Assembly: GCA_022414725.1 (NCBI GenBank)
Contig: CM039462.1
Span: forward strand, 75,229,304-75,293,303
Reading direction: 5' to 3'
DNA length: 64,000 nucleotides
Origin: Microglena sp. YARC
Lineage: Eukaryota > Chlorophyta > Chlorophyceae > Chlamydomonadales > Chlamydomonadaceae
The position numbers were made by a program, and so were the translations under genes. Shown here in pieces: positions 22,843 through 36,000 of the stretch. Position 1 is the first letter of the stretch. Each line of letters opens with the position of its first letter. The notes under the pieces are model-generated. The model was given only the letters and a program-made list of their open reading frames with translations. It was not told where the DNA came from and searched no databases.

Positions 22843-23469
22843 AGTGAGACCCACGCGTTCAGGCGAAAATATTTTCTGCACAAAAAAGACCAAGACACCG
22901 GCAGGCCATTGATTGATTTGACACAGGTCAAACGCACGCCATACTTCCACAAAATCCGAGGAAGCGCGGTGAATCTTCAAGCAATTCTCCTAGAGAGAAA
23001 TAAGCACCCGGGGATCTTGAAAACTCAGGCGATAATTGCGCTAAGCCGATTAAGAAAGAAAGATTGGATTTTATCTTCTTCCTCAACTCCATCTACCGGT
23101 GCCGTATGTCCCTGACAAAACCTTCATGAATAGCTCTGATCAGCCCATAAATAACTCTGATCAGCTGATCAGAGTGAGATTTCAATCTCGACATCCTGTT
23201 GATGGGGACTCGAAATCAATTAAATTCAAATCAGGAGCAGAGGTGGGCTGGCTGACCAGTGCTTGGAGTGAAACCTTGTATCACTTGAATTCAAATCAGG
23301 AGCAGAGGTAGGCCCCGGAGGTAGGCTGGCTGACCATCCACCGCCTTCACTACATCACACATAACTGCAGGAGTCCCCACTCTCCAACTCTCTCCATGTC
23401 GATGCGGGAGGGAGGGAGGGGGGGAGAGAGGGGTCAGGTAGCAGTACTTGCTAGAAGCCAAGCAAGCTG

Positions 23470-23512
23470 GTACATGGCTCCAGCCAGCCGAATTGCTGGC
23501 TGGAGCCATGTA
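23470..23512. repeat. Perfect 17 bp hairpin
   Basis: ACATGGCTCCAGCCAGC is followed after six bases by its exact complement GCTGGCTGGAGCCATGT. It is the most palindromic member of the GAGCAGCC...GTAACC family. Confidence 0.85.
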
Positions 23513-24433
23513 ACCAAGTTCATGTTCAAGTAAAATCAAAAGAATTCGAGAGTGTCACGAGGGGATGGACTTCTTCTCACATGAACTTGTGGATGACCGT
23601 CTAGTAGTGTGGGCCGCTGAAGCTATATAGCCCGACATAGCCCGTATTTCAGGAGGTCCATCAGCTCGGTCAGTCGACGCTTCATTAGTTGTCGGTTAGA
23701 CAACTAGCAACGGTACCACGTCAGCACAAAACCACGATAAAAAACCCTGGTGTCTTCCCTCTGATCAGCAGCGTGCTTGCTCGAAAGATATTGCTTCCTC
23801 TAATATATTGCTTGCTCGATCACGCAGAGACCACACCCATCGATTTTACTGCCAAAATCTAACGTCCAGGTAGCAACTTAACAATTCATTGTGAAATACG
23901 GGTATCCATTCGCCAGGTTTCCAAGTATCTTGAATTCTTTCATTCTTTCATCTCAGGTGAGAAGGTCGAAGTCGTTTGAATCTTGAGCAAGAATGTGACG
24001 TTCTCGTGTGAGACTCTGCTTATGTCGGGGCATCAATTCAGCTTGATCCTGAATGGAAACTATCTATAGTGAAGCCCCCCCCCCCCCCCCCCCCCCCATG
24101 TATGTACAAGGCAAGCTTCAGGATAGATCACATGTAGCACTGCATGGATAATCTGCTCCCATTGCACAAAGAAAATTGTAACTAGACCAGGATATAGGTA
24201 TAGGTATCTAGGAACCCAGTGATCCAGAATGAGCTTGCTAGCTCCAAAACAATTCAGACCCTTGGGAACTGTAGCTGGCCCTGCTTGCAAAAGGCCATGT
24301 AGCTCAAAAATACAACCAGTGTTTTGATCTGACATACACCTCGTTTCCATATGTATTCAACCCAGTGCGCACATCTCACCTTCAGCAAATTGTTTCCTGT
24401 TTTCTGTGTGTCAAGGCTCCAATAAAATTGACT

Positions 24434-26764
24434 ATGGCTCGCGCTGGTAAGGGTCTGATTCCCCGCTCAGACAAGTATTTTGAGGAGGAAGATGGCGATC
24501 AACTTGACGATGATACAGAGATTGATGAGATGCTGCAAAATGTATTGAAGCAGACAATCCAGGTAATAAACAATCAGAATATTTGGGCGCGCAGCTATTC
24601 GACCTATGAACTCGAAGCTTTTTCAGAAACAAATCCAAATATCATACAGGGATCGGAACAGATGGTGATGTTGACAAAAATGAGGGGTTGTAATGGACAT
24701 TGTGCTTTGCGCTATTACTTCATTGCTTCTTTGCATCACTGCTTCATTGCTTATACCCTGTGATTTTCTGTTTAAGGATGGTTGGAAGACGCCCCCGGAT
24801 GTTGTAGGACTTGGGCTTGTCTTAGGCCAACAATGACCTGGCTATGAAAATGTAATGCATGCATAATTATGGTGGTAGTGCATCTGCTGCTGCAGAAAGA
24901 TAATGATGGTGATGATGATGCAGAACGTGTTTCATTGGCGCATGCAGTCAGAGGAGATGAAGAGAAGTATGTACTAGCAAGAGATAAAACCCTGACTGAT
25001 CTGTTTGTTGTGCTACAGGCCAAGAAAAATGCTGCGGCCAAAAAAGCTGCGAAAGTTGTGTCAGATTTTCAGGAAGGCTTCGAGGCTGAAGTCACAAAGG
25101 TGAGCTTATTACATAAACACCTGTATGCATTAAGCTGATGTGCTGTACATACAGTGCAGTCTAATAGTGGCTATAATAATGATATTCTTCCCAGGTATCT
25201 TCCCATCTCTGCTTGTAGACAAGTCTGAAGTTTGCTCAGTCAAGCAAAGAACAGAGAAGTATGGAAACCAACCTGGAAACTGCAAATGCTGATCTTGCAG
25301 GTTGAGAAGCAAATCTCCAAAGAATCCAAGGACATCGTGAGCATTTCTGAAAAATCTCTTGGAAAGCTTGAGGGCATGCTCGTATCCAAATGGGAGGAAA
25401 TTCAATCGCTCCAATTCAAATACAATTCAGTGAGTAAAATTCATGAATCCGCACGACCCCACAGAAAGAGTTTTCAACGTTAGCCACGCAGCCATTGAAG
25501 TGCCCACCAAAGGCAATAATCTGGCTGCAAGGCCGGTAATTGAATGAAAGCTTATTAATATAAATTTTAATATAAATTTAGATTAGAAAAGTCAAACATA
25601 CGACGAGGCATTCCAGCATATGGGCGGTACTAGCTTACCCTGAGGTATAGGCCGGTACTTGGAGCTAGTACTTGAATCCTTGGGATGTTCAGATCATGGT
25701 CAATGCCTCGAGTTATATTCTTCATCTTGGAACTGGCAAATTTCTTGAACATCCCACCATTCCTACCTCTATACTGTCAGATATCATGATGCACCAATGC
25801 TGTCAACGTTCCTTACATGTATCATCAATAGATCATACCTTTTGCGGGATGTACGTAGGACCTTCATCGACTTTGGGACGGGTACTCGCAGCTCCACAAC
25901 GAGCTTGAGACTCACAAATTGGAGGCCAAGGCTGTTGTGGATAAAAGAAGAGCAACACTCAAGAGGAGGATTACTCAAATGCATCAGGCAAGAACAATTT
26001 GAAAAATGTACTCCACCTTACCGTCTAGGTTTTGGAAGCTGCCTACACCTGCTGTGCTCCTCCTTGTTCCCACATTTTGTAGTATTCTGTTTGCGCTAAA
26101 CAACCATTCTCTGTGTTATGTCCTCATTTACAACTTTGTTCACACTCAGGATGCCAACAATCAGATGCTGGAGGTTGAAGAAAAAATCAAGAAGAGTCAG
26201 AAAGTTTTCCAATTGCCAGACATGGCAAGAATCCTGAAGGTGGGGCCAGATTGCTTTTGTGGACAGCTCTGAAATCATCACAACATATCATAGCTTGTAT
26301 TTTCCGCTACGAGCAGCAGCTTCTTGGCAGTTCCCTGAACCATGCACTGAGCTAAGCCAGAATATCTCAGAAGTATTGGATGCTTTCTTCACCTTCCAGA
26401 TACACCGTGTTGTCATTGGTTTGCCTGGGTAACAAGCCAGGGGAGCTGCTTAGAAGCTGCTTTTGGTTGCGGAAAAGAAAAGCTATGCAACATTTCAATA
26501 TCATTCAGGCTGCATGCATTTTTCCTTATGTTGGCGTGGAATTGGCACAAATATAAGTTGGCCGCTTCATGACTGTCTACTGTATTCTGCAGGTGGTACA
26601 TCACTCATCAGTATCTTACTTTTTACTTGGCTTGCTGAATAGCTGACAGGTTCTTGCTTTCCATTTGACTATTAAGTATGTATGTGCACCTCATTGTCGT
26701 CACCACAATCTGACACACTCCAACATGCTTGCAGGGAATGGAGACCTTCATGCCTGGTGCTTAG
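24434..26764 (+). CDS. Coiled-coil protein, possibly SYCP3/Cor1-like, about 7 exons
   Basis: Exons: 24434-24562 (MARAGKGLIPRSDKYFEEED...), 25019-25099, 25219-about 25300, 25301-25429, 25859-25987, 26150-26239, 26735-26764 (GMETFMPGA, stop TAG). The product is almost entirely charged helix with heptad-like spacing: acidic start, Ala/Lys-rich segment (KKNAAAKKAAKVV), then ISEKSLGKLEGMLVSKWEEI, LHNELETHKLEAKAVVDKRR and MLEVEEKIKKSQKVF. Length (about 200 aa), acidic basic-rich N-terminus and the long single helix recall the Cor1 domain of the synaptonemal complex protein SYCP3; this is a weak visual match and other coiled-coil families are possible. Intron 25988-26149 has a GC donor (CAG|GCAAGA). 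The reading frame changes by one base around 25300, so a tiny intron, a missed exon or an assembly indel lies there. The frame is also open from 24869 to 25099, so an acidic segment (DNDGDDDAER) may be part of a longer exon 2. The gene is divergent from the BAR-like gene and convergent with PP5. Confidence 0.62.
26297..26488. mobile_element. Inverted-repeat MITE in the last intron of the coiled-coil gene
   Basis: The left arm TTTCCGCTACGAGCAGCAGC and right arm TTAGAAGCTGCTTTTGG followed by GCGGAAAAGAAA place it in the AGCAGCTTCTAGGCAGCT family. Confidence 0.85.
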
Positions 26765-29700
26765 GATGATGATCAAGGCATGAAGTAAAGAGCGAGAAAT
26801 GGCTGGTGTTCAGGAGGGAAGGTCGTCTCCAAGGTTGCACAAGAGCAGCCTTGTCAGATATTGCTGCATCAGCTAGAATCATGGGCCTCACAAGACTACG
26901 TTAGAACGCAAGGCATGTACTTCTATCATGGAAGAAACTTATCAGGGAAGCAGATGGTTGAATGCACGTTTTGAATCATTGTTTCAGGCGCTTGCAGTAG
27001 GCAATCAAAATGTATCCAAAAGACAGAAGATTCCACCACATGTTTTTTGGGATCCTATCGTGTGTTGCACCAAAAAGACAAGCTTTGGATAGGGACCATC
27101 AAAGGAGCCGATAATTTGAATGTCATGAAACAAAGGGCGGTGAGGATCTAGTGGTTGAGGACAACTTAGGTGCCTACCTAAGGCCAGCGGATGCGCTCTG
27201 GGACACGGTATGGTTGAGGCAGCATCGAGTCTTACAGCTGCATCACAGAATGCTTATTTATTAGTGCCCTGAGACCACAAGGCAGGGTTTGGTTTTGTGC
27301 ACAGAGCGTGTTTGTGGAGCACATTTGTGCTTGGGATTGACATGTGTGTACGCCTGTTTGGCGTACACACTGTGTATCGTCTGCAGGAACTAGTGAAAAG
27401 AGAGAAGTAGGTGGTTCGGACATGAAGGATCAGATCATTTTAGTGATCAAACCTTGGATCTAACTGCAGGAAGTTTCTGTTTCTGGGGGTTGCTGAGGGA
27501 ATGTTATGAACGAATGCAAATGGCTGTAGCAGGGAAGCAATATGAGGAATTGTTCATGATTGCTTCAGTACATGATTCATCCTTCACCTTCTTATGTGTT
27601 TTTTCCAAAGAAAAGGGTATGCACCTGATCGTGTGCATGTTGATAAAAAAAGTCTGCCCTCTGTACACATCGCCAATGCATGCCATGACACACACATAAA
27701 TGCTTGTAAAACCATGAGCTAGTGTAACACAACAACGCAAGGCTTGACAAGAAGGAAATGGAATTTGTAACAGTATCAACAACACAGTGTATGGGTTCAG
27801 ATCAAGATTCAGGAGGTTTGTGAGTGTTTGAGAGAGACATCTGGTGATCTGGGTGGATATCGTCAGTCTACACTCCATCCAATTGACTTTTAGACATAGC
27901 AAACAAACCCGTTCAACTAAAAGGCTCTATTGAACAAGATTTCATGAATAAGATATTCCATCCTTGGCTCGTGGGCATGCTTACCATAGCTACGTTTCGC
28001 ATTATGTAGCGAAGGGCGGGGTTCCAGCAGCGATGGAGATGCTCATCCAGATGCTGGCGCGGCCACGGACCATTCCGCCCAGTTTGCTGCGTTATTCGCT
28101 TAAATGGTTTAGTGGAGTGAGTTGAACAGCTCTTTTGTCTGCCGAGTTTCATGTACGTTTGTATCAGGCATCGGATTGGACTGAAGATACCAGGCCCTAC
28201 GGGGGAGGTACGGTGCGATTACGTGGACCGGGCGTGGTTCCAGCCAGGCATGCCCGGGCATGCCTGATTCCATTCCCTCTGCCTGATTCTGTTCGACACT
28301 CGCGGATGCATCCGCTGGGGTGAGAAACATCGGCCGTTCGTGCTTCCGACGTGCTTTTGGTTCTTCATCGTTTCATGGAAATCCAGGTCTAACTGAAGAA
28401 CAGGACGGGAGACGTCTTATGGGGCAGTTGCAGGAGTCCGTTACCTGACAGGTATCACCAAGAGAGGTACTGAGCGGTACTGCACAGTCAAATTCCCCAC
28501 AACGTAGTGTGCGAATTGTAGGGTAACGAGTCCTCCCATCCCTTTCCCTTCGTCTTTCCGAATCGCTCCTATATCCAGCAGCATAGCTGTGTATCCTTGT
28601 TGTTACAACTTTACGCAGAGCTTGGATCAGGTATATTTTTATAAGAATGCTTAGATTTAGACTGTTTTGGTAATGCTTACATTTTCCCTTGGAATTTGTT
28701 TTTTACTGCCAGATGGCGAGCAGCAAAATTGCTTGCTGGAGCTACGTAACCAAGTTAAAGATTGTTTTAACACCTTCTCTGTAGAACCTGATATCAACCT
28801 ATTACACATTTAATCTACGGTGTTAGCTGCAGCAATCGTCGCTGTTCCGGTGGTACAATGAGCAGTTTGTGTCCTTTTTCCATCATGTCTACGACTGCCC
28901 AGTGTTGTACTTGTATTTCATGGACTTTCACGTCACTAACGAAGGGCAGCTTCGCTTGCACCCACACCCAGCCCGTTGTTCCTCAATGCTTGCAAAATGT
29001 GAAACATTTTACCACCGTACTTACTGTACTGTACTAGTAGCCTGGTGCAGAAAAAATTCAAGGCTGGCACAGTGGCACAAAGATTGGTGGACACGTACAC
29101 GCAACTGTCCACTATGCATGCGCGGTAGGATAAGATAGTTATGGAACACAAGGGTCAAACAGCTGGGGACTGTTTCAATAATCTCTTCATCACATTTTCA
29201 CAAGCAGGCCAAGTTACGGCCGAAGAAAAAATAATGATCCACAACAAGCGAAATTATGAAAAAGCAAACCAATGCGTGAGACTAGATGTACTAGATTCAG
29301 AAGCTGTTTTGCCCTGCCTCACAGCAGGGAGCATTGTGCAGAACTCAACAAACAGGCTGGACGCCCTGATCTAAGGCCAGTTGACTTGGGGCGGGTATTT
29401 GTGGGTTCAGGGGTGCTGTGTAGGATGCCTATGGCGTGGGTCGGTTGGCATTGGGTCGGCTGAGCGTTATCGGTTTGATGACGGCGTAGGATTGGAGCCA
29501 GCTGCGCGATAGATATCTTCGGACCCATTGCGCACCTCCTCAGCTCCCTAGCTCGAAGAATGAAGCTCAAAGCTGCGCTGGTCGAAGCTACGCAGACGCG
29601 CAGGGCACTGTTACCCACTTCAGTTTGGTACGGAGTTAGTAACATTTGCAGCTTTGCAGGTCTGCAGAACGAACGATTGGTACTTAAGTAGCTATTACTA

Positions 29701-30098
29701 GCCAGTTAGTTGAGCAGATTTGGAGCGCGGAAGTGCTCAGGTTATCAATTGCCCAGTTAGAAGGTTGGCATACGAGCAATTTGCATATTTGCAAGTAGCA
29801 GGTCCACAGGCACTTGGGGATACCGGGTGATACAACCAGGTAACCGTGGAGTCTCTGCTACATTGAGGGCGGTTAGGAGCAACTAGATGCAGACGTAAAC
29901 CCCACTTGGAGGCAATATGAGGTGGCACACCGCACAATGTTGCCCACCCTCGGGGATGTTCCGCGTGAAGGCCACACTTCATGAGTCGCGAGAAGTGGGG
30001 CTCCAGGATCCTTAGGACACTGACCTTCCAGTCAGACTGGAATGGACTATTCTTTAAGTAGCAACCTGCTCAGATACCAAGGCTCACTAGAGAACCCT
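26765..30098. other. Intergenic region between convergent genes
   Basis: No supported gene. A plus-strand open frame at 27454-27699 follows an AACTGCAG acceptor-like site but has no clear donor or family. A hairpin-family copy lies at 28705-28760, and a repeat containing GTGGAGTCTCTGCTACATTG lies at 29815-29985. Both flanking genes should end their transcripts here. Confidence 0.45.
29815..29985. repeat. Two-copy interspersed repeat, GTGGAGTCTCTGCTACATTG
   Basis: The exact 20-mer plus flanking AGGGC.GT matches 56123-56150, with more distant similarity on both sides. Function unknown. Confidence 0.5.
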
Positions 30099-33000
30099 TT
30101 ACCACATTGAGTTCATCATTGAGTTGGCATACGCCATGCACTTGACGTTGGGATGAGGCACAGCGCTGAACGTGGTGAAATGCGGGACCATGTCATCACC
30201 ATTGAAGCGGATGAATGCTCCCTTGTTGCCCATCTGTAAGTAGGCAAATATCCATTGTAAGTAGGGAACGGTAAATAATATTAGTGTTTGAACGGGGTTT
30301 GAAAAACAATATTAACTAATATTATTTGTGTCGCAATCTTATAAGTTTTTCAACTAAATTCGAAATTCTGGTGAGACGGCTCGTCTGACTAATATTACAT
30401 AATATTTCGTAATATCATGTAATATTATTTATTCACTAATATTAGATAACATAGCCGACCTCTAATAGTAAGTATGTTGGAAGTCAGGAAACAATTTGGC
30501 AACAGTAAAATCCCTTAATCCCTACCTGATTAAATTACTGACGCGGCAAAGCAAGGAGCAGTTGACACGCTTCCTAAAATGCTGGGAGCACCTAATAACA
30601 GTCTTTAGCCGCTCTTCTAAACCACTGCCGACACCAACAGCTGACACCTAACAAGACACTCTCTACCATCGTCACCCACAGGCCAGCCACCCAAGACAAT
30701 TGCCCATTGCCCTGAACTGTCCAAGAGCCACCTTGTCGTGCAATGTCCTCAAAACAATGACTTCTACTTGATTTGTCAGCCTTAGATTTATTGCTTTCTC
30801 AGGAAAGCAAGCCTCAACAATGCCCAGCCAAGTGTATGTTGTTACAGTCCAAGGGTAGGCCAAGTAGGCTTAAGGGACTTGCCCAACCGTGTCCAGCCCA
30901 CACAAGGTAGCAAATCGCAATCTTCTTACCTGGTCGCAGTAGTTCGGTGCACTGAACAAAGTGATAAGCTTGCCATTATGCTCCATCTCGTAACCCTCGT
31001 CCTTGACCTCGTGGCTTCGGATAATAAGCTCCAGACCATTCTTGTTCAAGAAGTTCTCAGTTACATCGGGACCTGCATGTCATGTACATCAACTGTTGAC
31101 TTGATGATTGGACACAAATGCAGATGATACGCCTAGATGTTCAACGCCACAACAACCCTCTTGCTTGCTGGGCATTGCTCGACACTGCTTCTTTTGTGGG
31201 CTACGCGTAGTAGCTTCCACCCAGCTACATCAGCCAGCGCCTGAGTTAAGCCCACAGACTGGAATGCTTGTCATGCCAGCTTTCAGACGTACTAGCTAGC
31301 TTCTGGTTTGGCCCAAGGGTGGGTGAAAGAAGCTGCCTAGAAGCTGCTACACTTAGCCCCCAAAAGATACAGTGCTGTTCAACAGAACCGAAGTTTGCAA
31401 CTAAGAAAAGGGAAGAAAGTGTTATGATCACTCCCCTATACCCCTCCACCCTCATATTCCATGTTATCCCAACCACCCAACCTACCAACACCAACATGGA
31501 TATACACATGACACATGTTGGACAATTGAGCTGTGCCACACTTAAACAGAGACATTAATTTCTTCTCAAGCTGAAGAATTTGACACATCAATACACACCT
31601 AGATAGTCGATCATCAAGGCACCATCTTGGGTCACCAAATTCAGAAATTATATCCACCAGCCACATGAAATGAAATCCATGAACCACATGAAATGAAATC
31701 TATCAACCACATGAAAGAGCATGTGCCTTACCGAATTGGACTCCAACACCACGCTTGCTTGGTGTTCGTCCAGGGATGGGTGATGGATCACTCCACAACA
31801 TCTCACACATCAGACCCTCATCTGGGGGCTCCCTGCGAATACGAAGGTTGATTAGCCCACGATTACGAATTCCATACTGCAGGCATCTGATAACCTTCAG
31901 CAAGTGTGAAATCCCATCCTTTCAGATTAGACCCTACACCTCCCACAGCCGAAAGAGCTGAATTATCTCCTCTCACCTCTATATCCTCTCCTACATTTGG
32001 TGACTAAGACATCTTCACAACCACTCAACATCATCCCACTCATGTACCAACCTGAAACATACAATTAACTCCTCATACCAACAATTCCCAAAACCAAAAA
32101 TCCCAGTGCCAACCCAAAACCAAGAATTCTCAGTACCAACCCAATACCAACAGTTCACCCCCCATGCCAACCCAAAATCAAAAATGCACCCCCGATGCCA
32201 ACCCTAGAACGAAAATGCATTCCCCAAACCAACCCACTAACAAAAAATCACGGACCTGAACCTGTCGATCGCCCTGAGCTCATCAAGAGTGACATTATCC
32301 CTGCTGAACAATCCTCCATGCAGCACCATGACCTTGCCACCCAACACTGAGCCTAGGGGCAGCCAGTTGAAGGCCTCACGGAACAACTCCACCATGATGT
32401 TGTTGTACTTGGCCTTGACCTGCATGTCAGCATGTCGGATCTTTAACATGGGCATACAACACAATGCCAGGGCAACAAATTGATCAAGAGCAAAGGACCA
32501 TTTCCTTAGCCTCCTTCGCTAACCCTGGAAGCCAGTTGAAGGCCTCGCGGAACAACTACACAATGATGCTGTTGTACTTGGCCTTGACTTGCATGTCAGC
32601 ATGTCAGATCTTTATGCCTCTTGATTGTTCCATGGAGGTAAGCAACAGACCCTGTGATCCTATCAGTTCCCTTGTAGCCTATCAAGTTACCAATTAAATG
32701 CAATCTGCCTTCACGCTACCTATACGCAACAAGGATTGTTTGCGATTTGTTGGTTTTAACATGAGCAGACAACACATTGTCAGGGCAACAAAAGGAACAG
32801 GAGCAAACAACCATTTCCTTAGCCTCCCTCGCCAACCCTGGCAGCCAAGAGATGACACTTGCAGATGAACAATACTTAAATTGAAAGCAGCCAACCTCTT
32901 CATCAAAGCATGGACAATGCTTCAATTGAAAGAAGCCTACCTCCATCTAAGCCATACAATGGACAATACTTAAATTGAAAGCAACCTACCTCTCCAAGAA

Positions 33001-36000
33001 AGCCATACAATGAACAATTATTAAATGAAAGCAGCCTACCTCTCCATCTGGGCGATGCAATGGAAAATACTTAAATGAAAGCATCCTACCTCTCCATCAA
33101 AGCAATACGATGAACAATACTTACATGAGAGCAGCCTACCTCTCCATAAAAGCAATACGATGAGCAATACTTTAATGAATGCAGCCTACCTCTCCATCAA
33201 AGCAATACGATGAACAATACTTACATGAGAGCAGCCTACCTCTCCATCAAAGCAATACGATGAATAAAACTTTAGTGAAAGCAGCCTACCTCTCCATCAA
33301 AGCCATACATCTTGTTCATGTTCTTGCTCTCGTGGTTGCCGCGCACCAGGTGCATGCCAGTTGGGCACAGAACCTGCGTGGAGTTGAAGACACATGGTTT
33401 TCATTTCTTTTCTTGGTCTGAGGCAACAAAATAAATATCAGGTGCATGCCAGTTGGGCACAAAACTTGCAGGGAGTTGAAGACACAGGGAGTTCATTCCT
33501 TTTCTTCGTCTGAGGCAGTCTGAGGCAACAAAATAAATATTAGGTGCCTGTCAGTTGGGCACAAAACCCGCAGGGAGTTGAGATCACAGGGTGTTCACTC
33601 CTTTTCCTCGTCCGAGGCAACAAAACAAAAATCAGGTGCCAGTCCCACAATGATTTAAGTGCCTAAATCTATTGAGGCAGCGCAAGCATGGTGGCCCATG
33701 CATCACATGAAGCTGGAGGGGCATAACCAGTGTTTTGTATTTTTGATTTCTGTAGGCCAGGTTGAGTAGCTACTTGGGCTACTCAAGCCTGATTTCAGGA
33801 TTGTTGAGTAGCCATCGCATGAAAAGCGCAAAGCCCGAGGGGGTTGGGGGGTCACGGGTCGCCATGCGATGACTGAATAGCAATGAAGTGGCAATGCATC
33901 GTCGGAAAACAAAAGGGCACAGCCCTCCTGCACACATAGTTTTTCTTTTCAGGTGCAAGCAGTAGCTTCTAGGCAGCACCCGGAGCCAGCCACTGGGCTA
34001 CGCCCCATGATTTCGACAGTTCTGGACAGCTAATTCTGTCAGCTTCCAGACACACTAGGTTGCAATAGCTTAGGCTGAATAGCCAGTCAGGTGAGCTGCC
34101 TAGAAGCTGCCGCTTTCAGCTGAAAAGAAAAACACAGCCTGCACACCTTGTAAGCAAAGAGTGAGAGGATGATCTCCAGAGAGAAAGAGCCACGGTCCAC
34201 AAAGTCACCATTGAACAGGTAAGGGTTCTCTGGGCCTGGCAATCCATTCAACTCCCAGATGTTGAGGACGTCATAGAACTGGCCATGGACATCACCGCAC
34301 ACTGTGAAGTGTGAACCCTCTGGGATAGGGATGTCAACTACGCTTGCCTGGGCCTTGAAGATGGCCATAGCTTGCATGATGATCTCAAAAGCAAAGCGTC
34401 TGTGGAGAAGGGAGTTCGAGAGAGAAGGGTCAAGATGGTGGCTGAGGGTAGACTAGGGAGATATTCCTCCTTCAGAGCCATTCAGCGGATCATTAGGATT
34501 TGGATTTTCAAAACACTTTGTAGTTGGTACTCAGTACCTCAAACTTGAGAATTTGAGACTTGAGACATTTTTACGACGGGAATCAAGAATTTAAAGAATT
34601 CTTGGGAATTTGGCTTGAATGAGTGGTGGTGCAAACTACAAGACCCAAATCCAAACCACCCCCTGAATGAGCATATCATGGTTGAACAGCTGTGTTCAAG
34701 GATGACACCGCTCGATACACTCCAACCACTACGCTCCCGGATTCACTTCAGTCCAGTTAGGATTCATCCAACTTTCTGTCACCCCCATGCCCTCAGTTGG
34801 CAACAAACCTGTGGATGAGACGCTGCTCCTTGAACTCTTGCAGCATGGCCTTCACAAATTCTGCCGTGATGGTGTAACCCTCAGTGCTGTCACCTACGTA
34901 AGGGAATGTCGTTGGGGTGGGGAGGGAGGTGGGGGGAGGGGAACACTGTTTCTTTTTCCGGCTACAAGCAGTAGCTTCTAGGCAGCTCCCATGGCTGGCT
35001 AATCAGCCTAACATAAAGCAACCTAGTGCACCTAGAAGCTGACGCAATCAGCTTTCTAGCTGCTGCTAAATTTTCAGGCTAAGCCCAGTGGCTGGCTGAG
35101 GGAGCTGCCTAGAAGCTGCTGCTAGTAGCCGAAAAGAAAAACAGAGGAGGGGAACATGCAGGGTCGAGTAAGTCTCACGTTGTAGCAGGCACAAATGCTC
35201 AGATACATGGCACAAGCCATGACGCAGACACCGTTAGGGGTACCGACAACAGGGTAAGTTTCCATGACTTCCTCCCCGTTTTGTTTCTCTCTTTTAATTT
35301 TTCATTTCTTCCTTGCACCTCCTCTTCCACTACAAGATGGTGCTCGTCGCCAGGGCACCCATGCTGTACTTGTTGTAGATGCACGGATAAATGGCAGATC
35401 CACAATTTTCATCGCAGATTAGTACAGAACAACAGCGATTTGCAGTAGTGCAGAAGTCGCAGGTACAGCAACATATCATGAGAGAACCCTGATAGCAAGG
35501 TTTACTCAGCCGCACCGCTGCATTTCTTCCTTAAGTCCAAGGTAGCATCGCAAGGGACGCGGAAAATTGGCGGAGATGAATGAATGCTGTCTATCGGATC
35601 GACAGGTGGCAACAAAATGGAGCGGACCAAAGCCAGTAAATTAAGAGGCGGTTTGCTGTCGTGTCAGCCTTCGTCTCAGTCGTCGGTCGGACGGATAGAC
35701 AGACAACGGGGTGAATCTGGGGGCTCCAGCCCACCAGGAGGGGGGGCTCCGCCAAAAATAATGCAGAATAAATGAGATGCGCCACTGGCAATCCGGAGGG
35801 CGTTCATATTCACTAACGTAGTTCGCAACAAGCTGAGGGAGAGACGATGCTGACAAACGCATTTGTCCACTTATCCTTCGGATTGACCAAGCCAAAGAGT
35901 TTGCCTCACCTGCCATCTTGGGGCCCGTGTAGGCCTCCTCGACATCCATGTCTTGCAAATCAATGGTTGAGCTGATAAGCACTACTTCCTCGTCCTGTGT

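Larger units (their letters stand above)
22295..24433. other. Intergenic region between two divergent genes
   Basis: It separates the starts of the BAR-like gene (minus) and the coiled-coil gene (plus), so both promoters should lie here. No TATA box stands out. Plus-strand open frames at 22254-22523, 22637-22912 and 22909-23115 do not connect with clear splice sites and are not recognised. A short tandem duplication (GAATTCAAATCAGGAGCAGAGGT, two copies, 23222-23310) and a 30 bp C run (24068-24097) are present. Confidence 0.5.

Noticed and set aside
22254..23115. Plus-strand gene between the divergent pair
   Set aside because: Three open frames in different phases without convincing splice sites; part coincides with the antisense of the BAR-like first exon and with a hairpin repeat.
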